A stretch of DNA of 64,000 nucleotides from an uncultured Lachnospiraceae bacterium (GCA_910589195.1 CAJUTC010000015.1:3620-67619); one strand, 5' to 3'; counted from the first letter of the stretch, positions 36,009-45,380 are shown. Translations and numbers: made by a program. Notes: a model not told the origin generated them from the letters alone.

Positions 36009-39000
36009 CAGCCGGAACCGGAATCTTTTAGTATCGGCTGCTGCCGGAAGTGGCAAAACAGCAGTTTTGGTGGAGCGGATTGTAAAAATGGTATCGGATG
36101 AAAAACATCCGGTGGATCTGGACCGACTACTTGTGATGACGTTTACCAATGGGGCTGCAGCGGAAATGCGGGAGCGGATCGGAAAGGCCATTGGAGAACG
36201 GCTTTTAGCAAATCCAAATCAAAGCCGGCTGCGGCTTCAGGCAGCACTGGTTCCCCATGCCCAGATTCAAACCATTGACAGCTTCTGCCTGTCCCTAATC
36301 CGGAGCCATTACGCAGGCTTAGATATTGATCCTTCATTCCGTGTGGGGGATGAGGGGGAGCTGACGCTTTTAATGGCAGATGTGATGGCAGAGCTTTTAG
36401 AAGGGCATTACCAGAAGGGAGAGGAAGACTTTGAACAGTTTGTGGAAACGTACGGAAGCGGTAAAACAGATTCTGGCATTGAGGATGTGATACGCCAGGT
36501 GTACCAGTTTTCTGTCAGCCATCCATGGCCTAAGGAGTGGCTGGCCCAATGCCGAAACGAATTTGATGAGGAGAGAATCCTCCATAGCGTTTACTGTCCC
36601 TGGATGGAATTCCTTCTTAAGGATGTAAAACTGCAGATGAAGGAGCTGGGGCGGCAGCTAGAGAGGGCTTGGCAGGTATGCCAGGAGTCAGACGGCCCAG
36701 AATGTTATCTTCCCACCATTCGGGAGGATAAGGAGCTTATCAATTGGATTGGGAATTCGGAAACGTTTGAAGAACTTTGCCAAAGGCTTTCCAACGCGTC
36801 GTTTGGAAGGCTGTCAGCCGTAAGAAAAAAGGACATTGATCCTGAGAAAAAGGAATTTGTTTCTTCTGTCAGGAGCCAGGCAAAAAAGGCAGTAGAAAAA
36901 TGTCGGACTCAATATGCTTCTCAAACCTTGGATGAGATTTGGCAGGATATGAGAGGCTGCGCGCCGGCAGTAAAGAAGCTTTTGGATTTAGCGGAAGAGT
37001 TTCTGGATCTGTATCAGCAGGCCAAGCGGGATCGCAACCTGGTGGACTTTGGCGATTTGGAACATTATGCCTTGGAAATCCTTTACCAGGACGGAAAGCC
37101 TTCCCAGGTGGCAGATGAGATCAGCGCCTGGTATGAGGAAATTTTAGTAGATGAATACCAGGACAGCAATTTTGTTCAGGAAAAACTTTTGGAAGCTATA
37201 TCAGGAGAACGGTTTGGCAGGCCAAATGTGTTTATGGTTGGAGATGTAAAACAGAGCATTTATCGGTTCCGCCAGGCCAGGCCAGAGCTTTTCCTGGAAA
37301 AATATAAACGGTACAAGACCGAAGAATGCCAGTACCAAAAGATTGAGCTTCAGAAAAATTTCCGAAGCAGAAGCCAGGTGCTGGAAAGCATTAACCAGGT
37401 ATTTGGGCAGATTATGTCAGAAAGCCTGGGCGGAATCCAGTATACAGAAGATACGGCGCTGCATCCGGGAGCCTCCTTCCCGGATATTCCCAAACAGGAA
37501 GGAGAGGAGGCGCAGCAATATCAGACCGAACTGTTTGTAGTGAATACTGGAAGCAGAGAACTTTCGGCTCTGGACGAAGAGGCAAAGGATTTTACCAGCA
37601 GAGAGATTGAAGTAAAACTGGCGGTTCAGCAAATAAAACGGCTTACGGATCCGGATGAGGGTCTATTTATCTGGGACAAGGAAGAAGGGAAATATCGGAG
37701 AGCACGGTATGGAGATATTGTAATTCTTTTAAGAAGCCTTTCCGGGTGGGCGGAGCTGTTTGTAAATGGTTTGATGAATGCAGGGATTCCGGCGTACGCC
37801 CAATCTCAGGCCGGGTATTTTGATACGACTGAGGTGGAAACCATGTTAAGCCTTCTGTCTGTTCTTGATAACCCGATTCAGGATATCCCCTTGGCCGCTG
37901 TTATGCGTTCGCCCATTATCGGGATGAAGGACGAAGAATTAGCCTGGATGATGGCAAGGTATAAGCAAACAGTGGAAAAAGGACAGGACAGGGGGATTTA
38001 TGGAGCCTGGCGGTTTTGGATGAAAGAGGAAGAAGACCAAGCAAGACCTTTGGAGGAAAAACGTAAAGGAGATGAAACAAAAGCTCAGATTCAGCGAAAA
38101 CTAAAGATGCTGGATGATTTTGTAAAGCATTTCCGATATTTGGCCGGAATCCTTTCCATTCACCAGCTTTTGGAACAGATTTACCAGGAAACCGGTTATT
38201 ATGCGTATGTGTCCGCCATGCCAGCAGGTGAAACCAGGCAGGCCAATCTGGATCTTTTGATTGAGAAAGCAGTCGCATATGAGAATACCAGCTATCAGGG
38301 ACTATTTCACTTTATCCGGTACATTGAGCGGCTAAAAAAGATCGAAACGGATTTTGGGGAAGCGGCTGTGGCTGGAGCAGAAGAGCGAACCGTGCGGATT
38401 ATGAGCATTCATAAAAGTAAGGGATTGGAGTTCCCGATTGTGATTTTGGCCGGAATGGGAAAGAAATTTAATAAGCAGGATGCCTATGGACGGCTGCTGA
38501 TTGATCCGGATTTTGGAGTAGGGGCGGACTTCCTGGATTTGGAACAGCGTTTAAAAAGCGTTACCTTAAAAAAGCAAGTATTAAAGCGGCGGCTGGAATT
38601 AGAAGGCCTGGGAGAGGAACTGCGTATCCTTTATGTTGCTATGACCAGGGCAAAAGAAAAGCTAATAATGACAGCTACCGACTTACACTTAGAAACGAAG
38701 CTTGCAAAATGGGGCATCGATGTGACAGAAGAAGGATGGCTTGTTCCAGGCCGTTCTCCGGTCTTCAAAGAGAAAAAGGGAAGGTTAAGCCCTCTTCCCT
38801 TCACAGCACTGACTGGGGCTGGTTCCTATCTGGACTGGGTTTTAATGGCACTGCATGAGGCTGCTCAAACAATCGCCTCCAGAAGAATACCAGCGGCAAC
38901 ATTGATCGGGCAGGAGGTGCTGCATCAAATGGAAAAACAGGCATCCAGGGAGATACTGCTTGAGGCGGCAGAATCGGAAGATTCCGATCCGCATTACCGG

Positions 39001-39837
39001 AGCTTATTAGATGAGGCGCTAAATTTCCGTTATCCTTACCTGGAAGATGTTTCGCTGTATACCATGATGTCGGTATCCGAGTTAAAACGAAAGAGCCAGG
39101 AGGAAGAGGCAGAAGGCGTCATAGAGCTATTTCCTGAAACAGCGATGGAAGAAAAAGAAATGGAAGGAGCATGGGATCAGGAAGCAGGGCAGGAGGAAAT
39201 AAACCAGAAAGAAGCAAAGTCTGGAAAGGAAGAAGGAACAAACCAGAAAGAAGCAACACAGGAAGAATCCGAGCATAAGAATCCGGAGCAAACGGTTTAT
39301 AGAGGGATGAGAAAATCCGGTGGAGCGGCACGTGGAACGGCATATCACCGGGCATTAGAGCTGATGTTAGGGGAAGCGTTTTCTTCATCAGGACAGGTGG
39401 CACACAGGTTAGATATGCTGGTAGAGGAAGGGCGCTTGTTAAAAGAAGCCAGAAAGTTAGTGAATGCCCGGGTTTTATGGGAATTTTTTCAGAGTCCTTT
39501 GGGAAAACGGATGATTCAGGCCGGGAAGGAAAAACGGCTGCATAAGGAACAGCAGTTTATGATTGGGATTCCGGCAAGGGAAATGGATCTGGCAGATTCC
39601 GATGAGCTAGTGCTGGTTCAGGGGATGATTGATGCTTATATAGAGGAAGAAGACAGTCTGGTATTGGTAGACTATAAGACGGATTTTGTAAAGGAAAAGG
39701 AAGAGCTGCTTCACCGGTATCATGTGCAGATGCAATACTATATCCGGGCATTGGAGCAGGTAACAGGCAAGCGGGTGAAAGAGGTACTGATTTATTCTTT
39801 GAGCCTTCAGAAAGAAGTGCGGGTAGAGCATGTGTGA
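35968..39837 (+). CDS. addA: Helicase-exonuclease AddAB, subunit AddA
   Basis: 1289 residues from GTG 35968, which has GGGAGG eight bases upstream; ATG 35974 is two codons later. UvrD-type SF1 helicase motifs: SAAAGSGKTAV (residues ~23-33), VDEYQDSN and VGDVKQSIYRFR, and YVAMTRAKEKL near 900. The C-terminal RecB nuclease (LVLVDYKTDFV near 1230) supplies the second cut. A Glu/Lys/Gln-rich linker with an NQKEA-type repeat (about 1055-1105) joins motor and nuclease. It overlaps the addB end by 41 bases. Confidence 0.96.
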   Translation: MKMTWTEDQARVIDSRNRNLLVSAAAGSGKTAVLVERIVKMVSDEKHPVDLDRLLVMTFTNGAAAEMRERIGKAIGERLLANPNQSRLRLQAALVPHAQIQTIDSFCLSLIRSHYAGLDIDPSFRVGDEGELTLLMADVMAELLEGHYQKGEEDFEQFVETYGSGKTDSGIEDVIRQVYQFSVSHPWPKEWLAQCRNEFDEERILHSVYCPWMEFLLKDVKLQMKELGRQLERAWQVCQESDGPECYLPTIREDKELINWIGNSETFEELCQRLSNASFGRLSAVRKKDIDPEKKEFVSSVRSQAKKAVEKCRTQYASQTLDEIWQDMRGCAPAVKKLLDLAEEFLDLYQQAKRDRNLVDFGDLEHYALEILYQDGKPSQVADEISAWYEEILVDEYQDSNFVQEKLLEAISGERFGRPNVFMVGDVKQSIYRFRQARPELFLEKYKRYKTEECQYQKIELQKNFRSRSQVLESINQVFGQIMSESLGGIQYTEDTALHPGASFPDIPKQEGEEAQQYQTELFVVNTGSRELSALDEEAKDFTSREIEVKLAVQQIKRLTDPDEGLFIWDKEEGKYRRARYGDIVILLRSLSGWAELFVNGLMNAGIPAYAQSQAGYFDTTEVETMLSLLSVLDNPIQDIPLAAVMRSPIIGMKDEELAWMMARYKQTVEKGQDRGIYGAWRFWMKEEEDQARPLEEKRKGDETKAQIQRKLKMLDDFVKHFRYLAGILSIHQLLEQIYQETGYYAYVSAMPAGETRQANLDLLIEKAVAYENTSYQGLFHFIRYIERLKKIETDFGEAAVAGAEERTVRIMSIHKSKGLEFPIVILAGMGKKFNKQDAYGRLLIDPDFGVGADFLDLEQRLKSVTLKKQVLKRRLELEGLGEELRILYVAMTRAKEKLIMTATDLHLETKLAKWGIDVTEEGWLVPGRSPVFKEKKGRLSPLPFTALTGAGSYLDWVLMALHEAAQTIASRRIPAATLIGQEVLHQMEKQASREILLEAAESEDSDPHYRSLLDEALNFRYPYLEDVSLYTMMSVSELKRKSQEEEAEGVIELFPETAMEEKEMEGAWDQEAGQEEINQKEAKSGKEEGTNQKEATQEESEHKNPEQTVYRGMRKSGGAARGTAYHRALELMLGEAFSSSGQVAHRLDMLVEEGRLLKEARKLVNARVLWEFFQSPLGKRMIQAGKEKRLHKEQQFMIGIPAREMDLADSDELVLVQGMIDAYIEEEDSLVLVDYKTDFVKEKEELLHRYHVQMQYYIRALEQVTGKRVKEVLIYSLSLQKEVRVEHV

Positions 39838-40049
39838 AGTACATGTGAACTTGCTTTGTAGCCGATTCCGGAAATACGGTTTTGGGTGGCAGAGAGGAAG
39901 TTTTGAATAGGAAAAAGGCGGAAAGGCTCTGGAGCTAAGGCTTTGGCATGCCTGGGTGCTTGCTGTGCTTGGCGCATGGCAGATTGGGTTTTATATTGCG
40001 GGAGTGTTTGAACTGTGGTATGCTGTTGAAAGAAAAGGAGCTGAGAAGA

Positions 40050-40778
40050 ATGAACACTTATTTAAATCAAATTTCGGGAATCGATGATGCGATTGTATCG
40101 ATGTTTATGAGTAAACGTTCATGGACCCGTGAAAAAGAATTGCATATCCGACAAGTATGCAGACAGGTTTTACAGCCAAATGGCAGCCTGGCGGAATACA
40201 ATGCTGAGCTGGCAGCCGAATTTGAAGAATTTTCCAATTGGATGTCCAAACTGGTAAAGTGGGGGCAGAAACATATTACCATGCTTCGGTTTGTTGATAT
40301 GTCGATTACAGTTGAAGGTCTGCACCGGGCCGGGCAGGATGACTGGGATGCCCATGCCAAACGTTTTAATAACCGGATTATCCGTTCCAGTACCCGATTG
40401 GCCCAGTTTTCCTATGAAATGTCTTCCTGGTATGAAGATAAGATTATCCCTACAGACTTGGCCTTAAAAGAATTGGATATTCATCTTCCGGATGTGTTTG
40501 AGCATGAAGGGATTCCTTATATTAAGTCAGTGAACGGCTACATTCGGGAGGGGTATGAAAATAATCCGGATGTAAAACGAGGATTATATATGTTAAGCAT
40601 TCCAAGCAATTTTATTTTCAAAATTGATTTGACAGAATGGTCCCACGTATATAAAGAAAGAAATATACATGGCTCCGCAAATCCGGAAGTAAAACAATGT
40701 TGTGAAAGCATTGCGGATCAGATTGAGGCATTCCATAACCAGTTTAACCGGGATTTATTTATGAAAATCTTAAACTAA
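40050..40778 (+). CDS. Divergent ThyX-like protein (FAD-dependent thymidylate synthase fold)
   Basis: 242 residues from ATG 40050 with AAGGAG nine bases upstream. FVDMSITVEGLHRA (81-94) matches the ThyX segment that precedes its signature. C-terminally, RGLYMLSIPSNFIFKIDL and ERNIHGSANPEVKQC (about 188-225) match the ThyX pattern of LP followed by Arg and an EIR-like helix. The catalytic signature RHRxxSxNExSxRY is not conserved; the region reads HAKRFNNRIIRSSTRL (about 102-117). It may be a catalytically altered paralogue. folA lies directly downstream, which supports a folate/thymidylate link. Confidence 0.65.
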   Translation: MNTYLNQISGIDDAIVSMFMSKRSWTREKELHIRQVCRQVLQPNGSLAEYNAELAAEFEEFSNWMSKLVKWGQKHITMLRFVDMSITVEGLHRAGQDDWDAHAKRFNNRIIRSSTRLAQFSYEMSSWYEDKIIPTDLALKELDIHLPDVFEHEGIPYIKSVNGYIREGYENNPDVKRGLYMLSIPSNFIFKIDLTEWSHVYKERNIHGSANPEVKQCCESIADQIEAFHNQFNRDLFMKILN

Positions 40779-40884
40779 ACCGTTATGCGCCTGGCTATGG
40801 AGCTTTATCATAATCTTTGGAATTCCTTTCGGCACCTACGCGCCGCTTAGGGCATCATCATACATGCAAGGAGGCGATGGCAAA

Positions 40885-41385
40885 ATGAATATTATGGTAG
40901 CTGTTGACCGAAATTGGGCCATAGGCTATAAAGGCAGCACTTTAGTAGCCATCCCGGCTGACCGGAAGCTGTTTCGAGAAGAAACCAGGGGAAAAGTAGT
41001 AGTTATGGGGCGGAAGACCTTGGAAAGCCTTCCAGGGGGACAGCCCCTGCCAGGAAGGATCAATATTGTCCTGTCCCGCAGTGCAGACAATTTTGGAAAA
41101 GGGATCATTGTATGCAAAAGTCTGGAGGAAGGGCTTATCGAATGCGCAAAATATCCGACAGAAGATGTGTATGTGATTGGCGGGCAGGAAATTTATGAAG
41201 CCTTTCTTCCTTACTGCAGCGTAGCCCATGTAACCTGGATTGATTATACTTATCAGGCTGATACCTATTTCCCAAATCTGGAAACGGATCCTAAATGGGT
41301 GCTGGCAGCGGAGAGCGACGAACAAACTTATTTTGATCTCTGCTATGAATTTCGGATGTATTGCCGGAAATCCGCACTGAAATAA
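40885..41385 (+). CDS. folA: Dihydrofolate reductase
   Basis: 166 residues from ATG 40885 with AAGGAGG ten bases upstream. Reduces dihydrofolate to tetrahydrofolate with NADPH. The motifs are in order: IMVAVDRNWAIGYKG, then GKVVVMGRKTLESLPGG, then VYVIGGQEIYEAFLP. The substrate-binding acidic residue is replaced or shifted in the first helix (ADRKLFREET). It follows the ThyX-like gene by about 105 bases. ThyX enzymes do not generate dihydrofolate, so this pairing is noteworthy. Confidence 0.93.
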   Translation: MNIMVAVDRNWAIGYKGSTLVAIPADRKLFREETRGKVVVMGRKTLESLPGGQPLPGRINIVLSRSADNFGKGIIVCKSLEEGLIECAKYPTEDVYVIGGQEIYEAFLPYCSVAHVTWIDYTYQADTYFPNLETDPKWVLAAESDEQTYFDLCYEFRMYCRKSALK

Positions 41386-41485
41386 TGAGTATCAGGTAAA
41401 AAATTGCTTGTATTAGGAAAAACAAGGAAAAATGAAAAATAAAATCTAAAAAATAGTTTGATTTTTAACAATTACCTAAAAAATA

Positions 41486-41514
41486 TTGTGAATTTTGCTG
41501 ATGTGTGATATACT
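41486..41514 (+). promoter_or_regulatory. Promoter of the aldose epimerase gene
   Basis: TTGTGA (41486-41491), a 17-base spacer and TATACT (41509-41514). Transcription would start about 165 bases before the ATG, leaving a long leader. Confidence 0.65.
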
Positions 41515-41529
41515 CTTACATAGCAGACC

Positions 41530-41655
41530 ATTGGGAAACCCCTTTACAAGACACAGAGGTTGGCAAAATGACCAAATAGGGCGGCTTGCCACGGCATTCA
41601 AACCTGCTTTTGCCGATTTTGACCGATCCCATCACTTGGGAGAGGATTTCCCAAT
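41530..41655 (+). ncRNA. Candidate structured leader RNA
   Basis: ATTGGGAAA (41530-41538) pairs perfectly with TTTCCCAAT (41647-41655), closing a 108-base interior. Inside it, GGCAAAAT (41562-41569) pairs with 41616-41624 with one bulge, CGGCA (41592-41596) pairs with TGCCG (41611-41615), and CCC/GGG forms a small hairpin at 41628-41640. The closed multi-helix form recalls riboswitch leaders. It does not match a class I can name. Confidence 0.4.
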
Positions 41656-41688
41656 TACCTATGGATAGAAAGAGTGAAAGGAGATGCG

Positions 41689-42582
41689 ATGGAAAATAAA
41701 AAGACGGTATTAGAAAATCAGGATTTGCTGCTGGAAATTCATTCCCATGGCGGGGAATTGACCCGGATTTATGATAAAAACCATTGCCGGGAAGTGCTTT
41801 GGGAGGGAACCCCGACGATTTGGGGACGTCATGCCCCCATTTTATTTCCTTTTATCGGAAAACTATATGGAGGAACGTACCGTTTTGAAGGGAAGGAATA
41901 CCCTATGTCTGCTCACGGATTTGCCCGGGATATGGAGTTTGAACTGCTGTCCAAAACAGAAGATACAGTATGGTACGGATTAAAGGATACAGAAGAAACG
42001 TATGAGAAATATCCTTTCCATTTCCGTCTGGAAGCGGGGCACCGTCTGGATGGAAATTGCGTCCATGTGATGTGGAAGGTAACCAATACAGGGGAATCCA
42101 ATCTGTATTTCATGTTGGGCGGCCATCCAGCGTTTAAGACGCTGGATGGGGGTTCCATTTATGACTTTACTCTGGATTTTTACCGGAAGGAAGATGAGCC
42201 GCTCCATTACCAGGCGCCCAATGAAGCAGGCTATCAGGTAGACGGCCTGTCTGGCCAGTTGGCTTTGGAATCTGGAAAAGCGGCCATTGTCCCTGGATTT
42301 TTCCATAAAGCGCTGACCTACATATTTGATCAGGGGCAGGTGGAGAAGGTAAGCCTGCTGCTCCCGGGCGGACAGCCTTATGTGACCATTCATTGCCAGG
42401 GGATTCCATTTTTCGGTGTATGGACCATGGAGGAAACCCATCCATTTGTCTGTTTAGAGCCATGGTTTGGGCGGTGTGACAAGGATGGCTATCAGGGCGG
42501 GCTTGAAGACCGGGAAGGTGAAGTGAGCCTTGAGCCAGGACAGGAATTTAGAGCTGGCTATGTGATGGAAATTCATCGGTAG
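41689..42582 (+). CDS. Aldose 1-epimerase family protein (LacX-like)
   Basis: 297 residues from ATG 41689 with AAGGAG five bases upstream. The galactose-mutarotase-like beta sandwich is suggested by HGGELTRIYDK, LFPFIGKLYGG, MSAHGFARDMEF and LGGHPAFKT. Conserved His residues in SAHGFARD and GGHPAF match the active-site pair of this family. A terminal CLEPWFGRCD segment contains the catalytic-region acid. Interconverts sugar anomers; the actual sugar is unknown. It stands alone behind the structured leader. Confidence 0.85.
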   Translation: MENKKTVLENQDLLLEIHSHGGELTRIYDKNHCREVLWEGTPTIWGRHAPILFPFIGKLYGGTYRFEGKEYPMSAHGFARDMEFELLSKTEDTVWYGLKDTEETYEKYPFHFRLEAGHRLDGNCVHVMWKVTNTGESNLYFMLGGHPAFKTLDGGSIYDFTLDFYRKEDEPLHYQAPNEAGYQVDGLSGQLALESGKAAIVPGFFHKALTYIFDQGQVEKVSLLLPGGQPYVTIHCQGIPFFGVWTMEETHPFVCLEPWFGRCDKDGYQGGLEDREGEVSLEPGQEFRAGYVMEIHR

Positions 42583-42606
42583 CATTTTGAACATGGTACG
42601 TTCAAA

Positions 42607-42646
42607 GCTTAGTTACGCCAGGCTTTGAGGGTATCCATAACTAAGC
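42607..42646 (+). promoter_or_regulatory. Hairpin abutting the nfnA ribosome site
   Basis: GCTTAGTTA (42607-42615) pairs perfectly with TAACTAAGC (42638-42646). AGGAGG starts at the very next base (42647-42652). Such a stem could influence ribosome access or mRNA stability. Confidence 0.45.
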
Positions 42647-42659
42647 AGGAGGAAGAACT

Positions 42660-43550
42660 ATGTACAAAATCTTAAAATCAGAAAAGCTGGCAGATAAGAT
42701 TTACCTAATGGATGTGGAAGCTCCAAGGGTAGCCAGAAGGTGCCAGCCAGGAGAATTTGTTATCGTAAAAATGGATGAGGTTGGAGAGCGGATTCCCTTA
42801 ACCATCTGTGATTACAGCCGGGAGAAAGGGACTGTTACCATTGTATTCCAGATTGTCGGGGCGTCTACATTAAAGATGGCTTCCCTGAAAGCTGGTGACG
42901 CGTTTCAGGACTTTGTAGGCCCTTTAGGGCAGCCGTCTGAGTTTGTTACTGATGATTTAGAAGAGGTAAAGAAACGAAAGTATTTATTCGTTGCGGGCGG
43001 CGTAGGCACAGCGCCTGTTTATCCCCAGGTAAAATGGATGAGGGAGCATGGCATTGATGTGGATGTGATTGTAGGCGCTAAAAATAAAGACCTGGTGATT
43101 TTAGAGGATAGGATGAAGGCTGTTTCCGGCAATCTTTTTATCACTACAGACGATGGCTCCTATGTACGCAAGGGTATGGTTACGGATGTGATCAAAGATC
43201 TGGTAGAGGTTCAGGGGAAACAGTATGATGTGTGTGTTGCCATCGGCCCTATGATTATGATGAAGTTTGTCTGCAAGCTGACAAAGGAGTTAAATCTTCC
43301 TACCATTGTCAGCTTGAATCCGATTATGGTAGACGGAACCGGCATGTGCGGAGCCTGTCGGTTAACCGTAGGCGATCAGGTGAAATTTGCCTGTGTGGAC
43401 GGGCCGGAATTTGATGGTCATCTGGTGGATTTTGACCAGGCTATGAAGCGCCAGCAGATGTATAAAACAGCGGAAGGGCGTGCTATGTTAAAGGCAGAAG
43501 AAGGCGATACCCATCACGGTGGATGCGGACATTGCGGAGGTGACAACTAA
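42660..43550 (+). CDS. nfnA: NfnA-like subunit of NADH-dependent reduced ferredoxin:NADP+ oxidoreductase
   Basis: 296 residues. A ferredoxin-NADP reductase-type flavoprotein: an FAD domain (PLTICDYSREKGTVTIVFQ), an NAD domain (FVAGGVGTAPVYPQ) and a C-terminal 2Fe-2S-type Cys cluster (GTGMCGACRL, then FACVDGPEFDG). With the GltA-like partner it makes the bifurcating NfnAB complex, which couples NADH and reduced ferredoxin to NADP+ reduction. It could also be annotated as SudB or a dihydroorotate dehydrogenase electron-transfer subunit, but the partner gene favours NfnA. Its stop overlaps the next start by one base. The last residues are His/Cys/Gly-rich (HHGGCGHCGG). Confidence 0.9.
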   Translation: MYKILKSEKLADKIYLMDVEAPRVARRCQPGEFVIVKMDEVGERIPLTICDYSREKGTVTIVFQIVGASTLKMASLKAGDAFQDFVGPLGQPSEFVTDDLEEVKKRKYLFVAGGVGTAPVYPQVKWMREHGIDVDVIVGAKNKDLVILEDRMKAVSGNLFITTDDGSYVRKGMVTDVIKDLVEVQGKQYDVCVAIGPMIMMKFVCKLTKELNLPTIVSLNPIMVDGTGMCGACRLTVGDQVKFACVDGPEFDGHLVDFDQAMKRQQMYKTAEGRAMLKAEEGDTHHGGCGHCGGDN

Positions 43551-44938
43551 TGGATATATTAAAGAAAGTACCGGTACGTGAGCAAGATCCAAAAGTACGT
43601 GCCACGAATTTTGAAGAGGTTTGCTATGGCTATAACCAGGAGGAAGCTATGGAAGAAGCTTCCAGATGTTTAAAATGCAAAAATAATGCCAAATGCATGG
43701 GCGGCTGTCCGGTAGCCATTAATATTCCTGGCTTTATCAAAGAGGTTGAAGAAGGAAACTTTATGAAGGCGGCTGAGATTATTGCGGAATCGTCTGCCCT
43801 TCCAGCAGTCTGCGGGCGTGTCTGCCCTCAGGAAAGCCAGTGTGAAGGCCAGTGTATCCGTGGGATTAAGGGAGAGCCGATTTCCATTGGCAAGCTAGAG
43901 CGTTTTGTGGCTGACTGGTCCAGGGAAAATGGGTTTGTGCCCACTAAGCCGGAGAAAACCAACGGAAAAAAGGTGGCGGTTATCGGTTCTGGCCCCGCAG
44001 GTTTAACTTGCGCCGGGGATCTGGCTAAGATGGGCTATGAGGTAACCATCTTTGAGGCTCTACATGAACCAGGCGGCGTATTAACCTACGGTATTCCTGA
44101 GTTCCGTTTGCCTAAAAACAGCGTAGTCCGCCATGAGGTGGAAAACGTAAAGAAACTGGGAGTTAGTATTGAAACCAATGTAATTATTGGAAAGTCAGTG
44201 ACCATTGACCAGCTTTTGGACGAAGAGGGATTTCAGGCGATTTTTATCGGATCTGGCGCAGGACTTCCTAAATTTATGGGGATCCCTGGTGAGAATGCTA
44301 ATGGCGTATTTTCCGCCAATGAATATTTAACCAGGAATAACCTGATGAAGGCGTTCCGTGATGATTATGATACCCCTATAATGTATGGCAAAAAGGTAGC
44401 CGTAGTAGGCGGTGGTAACGTGGCCATGGACGCAGCCAGGACAGCGCTTCGTTTGGGGGCTGAGGTACATATCGTATATCGCCGCTCGGAAGCGGAACTT
44501 CCAGCCCGTGTGGAGGAAGTGCATCATGCTAAGGAAGAAGGGGTAATTTTTAACCTTCTGACCAACCCAGTGGAGATTTTGACAGATGAGAACGACTGGG
44601 TGCGGGGAATGGTAGTCCGGAAGATGGAACTGGGAGAACCGGATGCCTCCGGCAGAAGAAGGCCGGTGGAAGTGCCAGGTTCTGACTTTACCATTGAAGT
44701 AGATACGGTGATTATGTCCTTAGGGACTTCCCCGAACCCCTTAATCTCTTCCACTACAAAAGGATTGGAAACCAATAAGCGGAAATGTATTATTGCGGAA
44801 GAACATTCCGGCAAGACTACAAAAGAAGGGGTTTACGCAGGAGGCGATGCAGTAACCGGAGCGGCTACGGTGATTTTAGCCATGGAAGCCGGAAAAGCCG
44901 GAGCTAAGGGAATCCATGAGTATTTATCCGGAAAATAA
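43550..44938 (+). CDS. nfnB: NfnB/GltA-type NADPH-linked flavoprotein (glutamate synthase small-subunit family)
   Basis: 462 residues. The N-terminal ~120 residues hold the Cys clusters for two 4Fe-4S centres (ASRCLKCKNNAKCMGGCPV, and CGRVCPQESQCEGQCIRG). An FAD fingerprint AVIGSGPAGLTCAGDLA follows, then an NADPH fingerprint AVVGGGNVAMDAAR. No glutamate synthase large subunit is nearby; the neighbour is NfnA. The bifurcating transhydrogenase role is therefore more likely than glutamate synthesis. Both genes share one message. Confidence 0.92.
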   Translation: MDILKKVPVREQDPKVRATNFEEVCYGYNQEEAMEEASRCLKCKNNAKCMGGCPVAINIPGFIKEVEEGNFMKAAEIIAESSALPAVCGRVCPQESQCEGQCIRGIKGEPISIGKLERFVADWSRENGFVPTKPEKTNGKKVAVIGSGPAGLTCAGDLAKMGYEVTIFEALHEPGGVLTYGIPEFRLPKNSVVRHEVENVKKLGVSIETNVIIGKSVTIDQLLDEEGFQAIFIGSGAGLPKFMGIPGENANGVFSANEYLTRNNLMKAFRDDYDTPIMYGKKVAVVGGGNVAMDAARTALRLGAEVHIVYRRSEAELPARVEEVHHAKEEGVIFNLLTNPVEILTDENDWVRGMVVRKMELGEPDASGRRRPVEVPGSDFTIEVDTVIMSLGTSPNPLISSTTKGLETNKRKCIIAEEHSGKTTKEGVYAGGDAVTGAATVILAMEAGKAGAKGIHEYLSGK

Positions 44939-45026
44939 GGCTTGCGCAGTGCGGCCAGATATTAGGATTTATGGGAAACGGCAAATCCATTTGAGAAAAT
45001 GAGAAAAAAATAAGATTTTCTAAGAT

Positions 45027-45069
45027 AAAAGCAGGCTGCCGTTCATGTTTAATACGACAGCCTGCTTTT
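45027..45069 (+). terminator. Intrinsic terminator after nfnAB
   Basis: AAAAGCAGGCTG (45027-45038) pairs perfectly with CAGCCTGCTTTT (45058-45069); the stem itself ends in a T run. It can act in both directions. Confidence 0.8.
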
Positions 45070-45206
45070 ACTCCTTTTATGCCTGGTAGCGCGGTTTATG
45101 CAGCGGAAAAAATTTGCCACTTTAGTGATCTGACGCAAATGGAGCGGAATCGTATCGCTAAAGTGATCCGCCACCGGCTTGGAATCCTGCAAAACAGGGT
45201 TCTTTT

Positions 45207-45380
45207 TTAAACCCTCAGATCCATATTTTGGCCTACCCCGGTTGCTACCGCCTCCATCATTTGCGCCAAAGCATCACCACTTTCCTCAACGGTGTCAAGG
45301 ACTTTGGACAGCAGGGCGACATCGATGGCATTCGTAACATTGCCAGAAGGCATTGAAAGGGATATAGAAGAAATATCCAT
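45207..45380 (-). CDS. YjfB-like small putative motility protein
   Basis: 57 residues from ATG 45380, chosen because AGGAGGTGA lies six bases upstream; the frame extends further 5' without a ribosome site. The sequence starts MDISSISLSMPSGN and ends DALAQMMEAVATGVGQNMD, following the pattern of the YjfB family, whose N-terminus reads MDIS.ls and whose C-terminus is a short amphipathic helix. Family members lie in or near flagellar regulons, but their role is unproven. No flagellar genes are in the window. Confidence 0.75.
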   Translation of the reverse strand: MDISSISLSMPSGNVTNAIDVALLSKVLDTVEESGDALAQMMEAVATGVGQNMDLRV

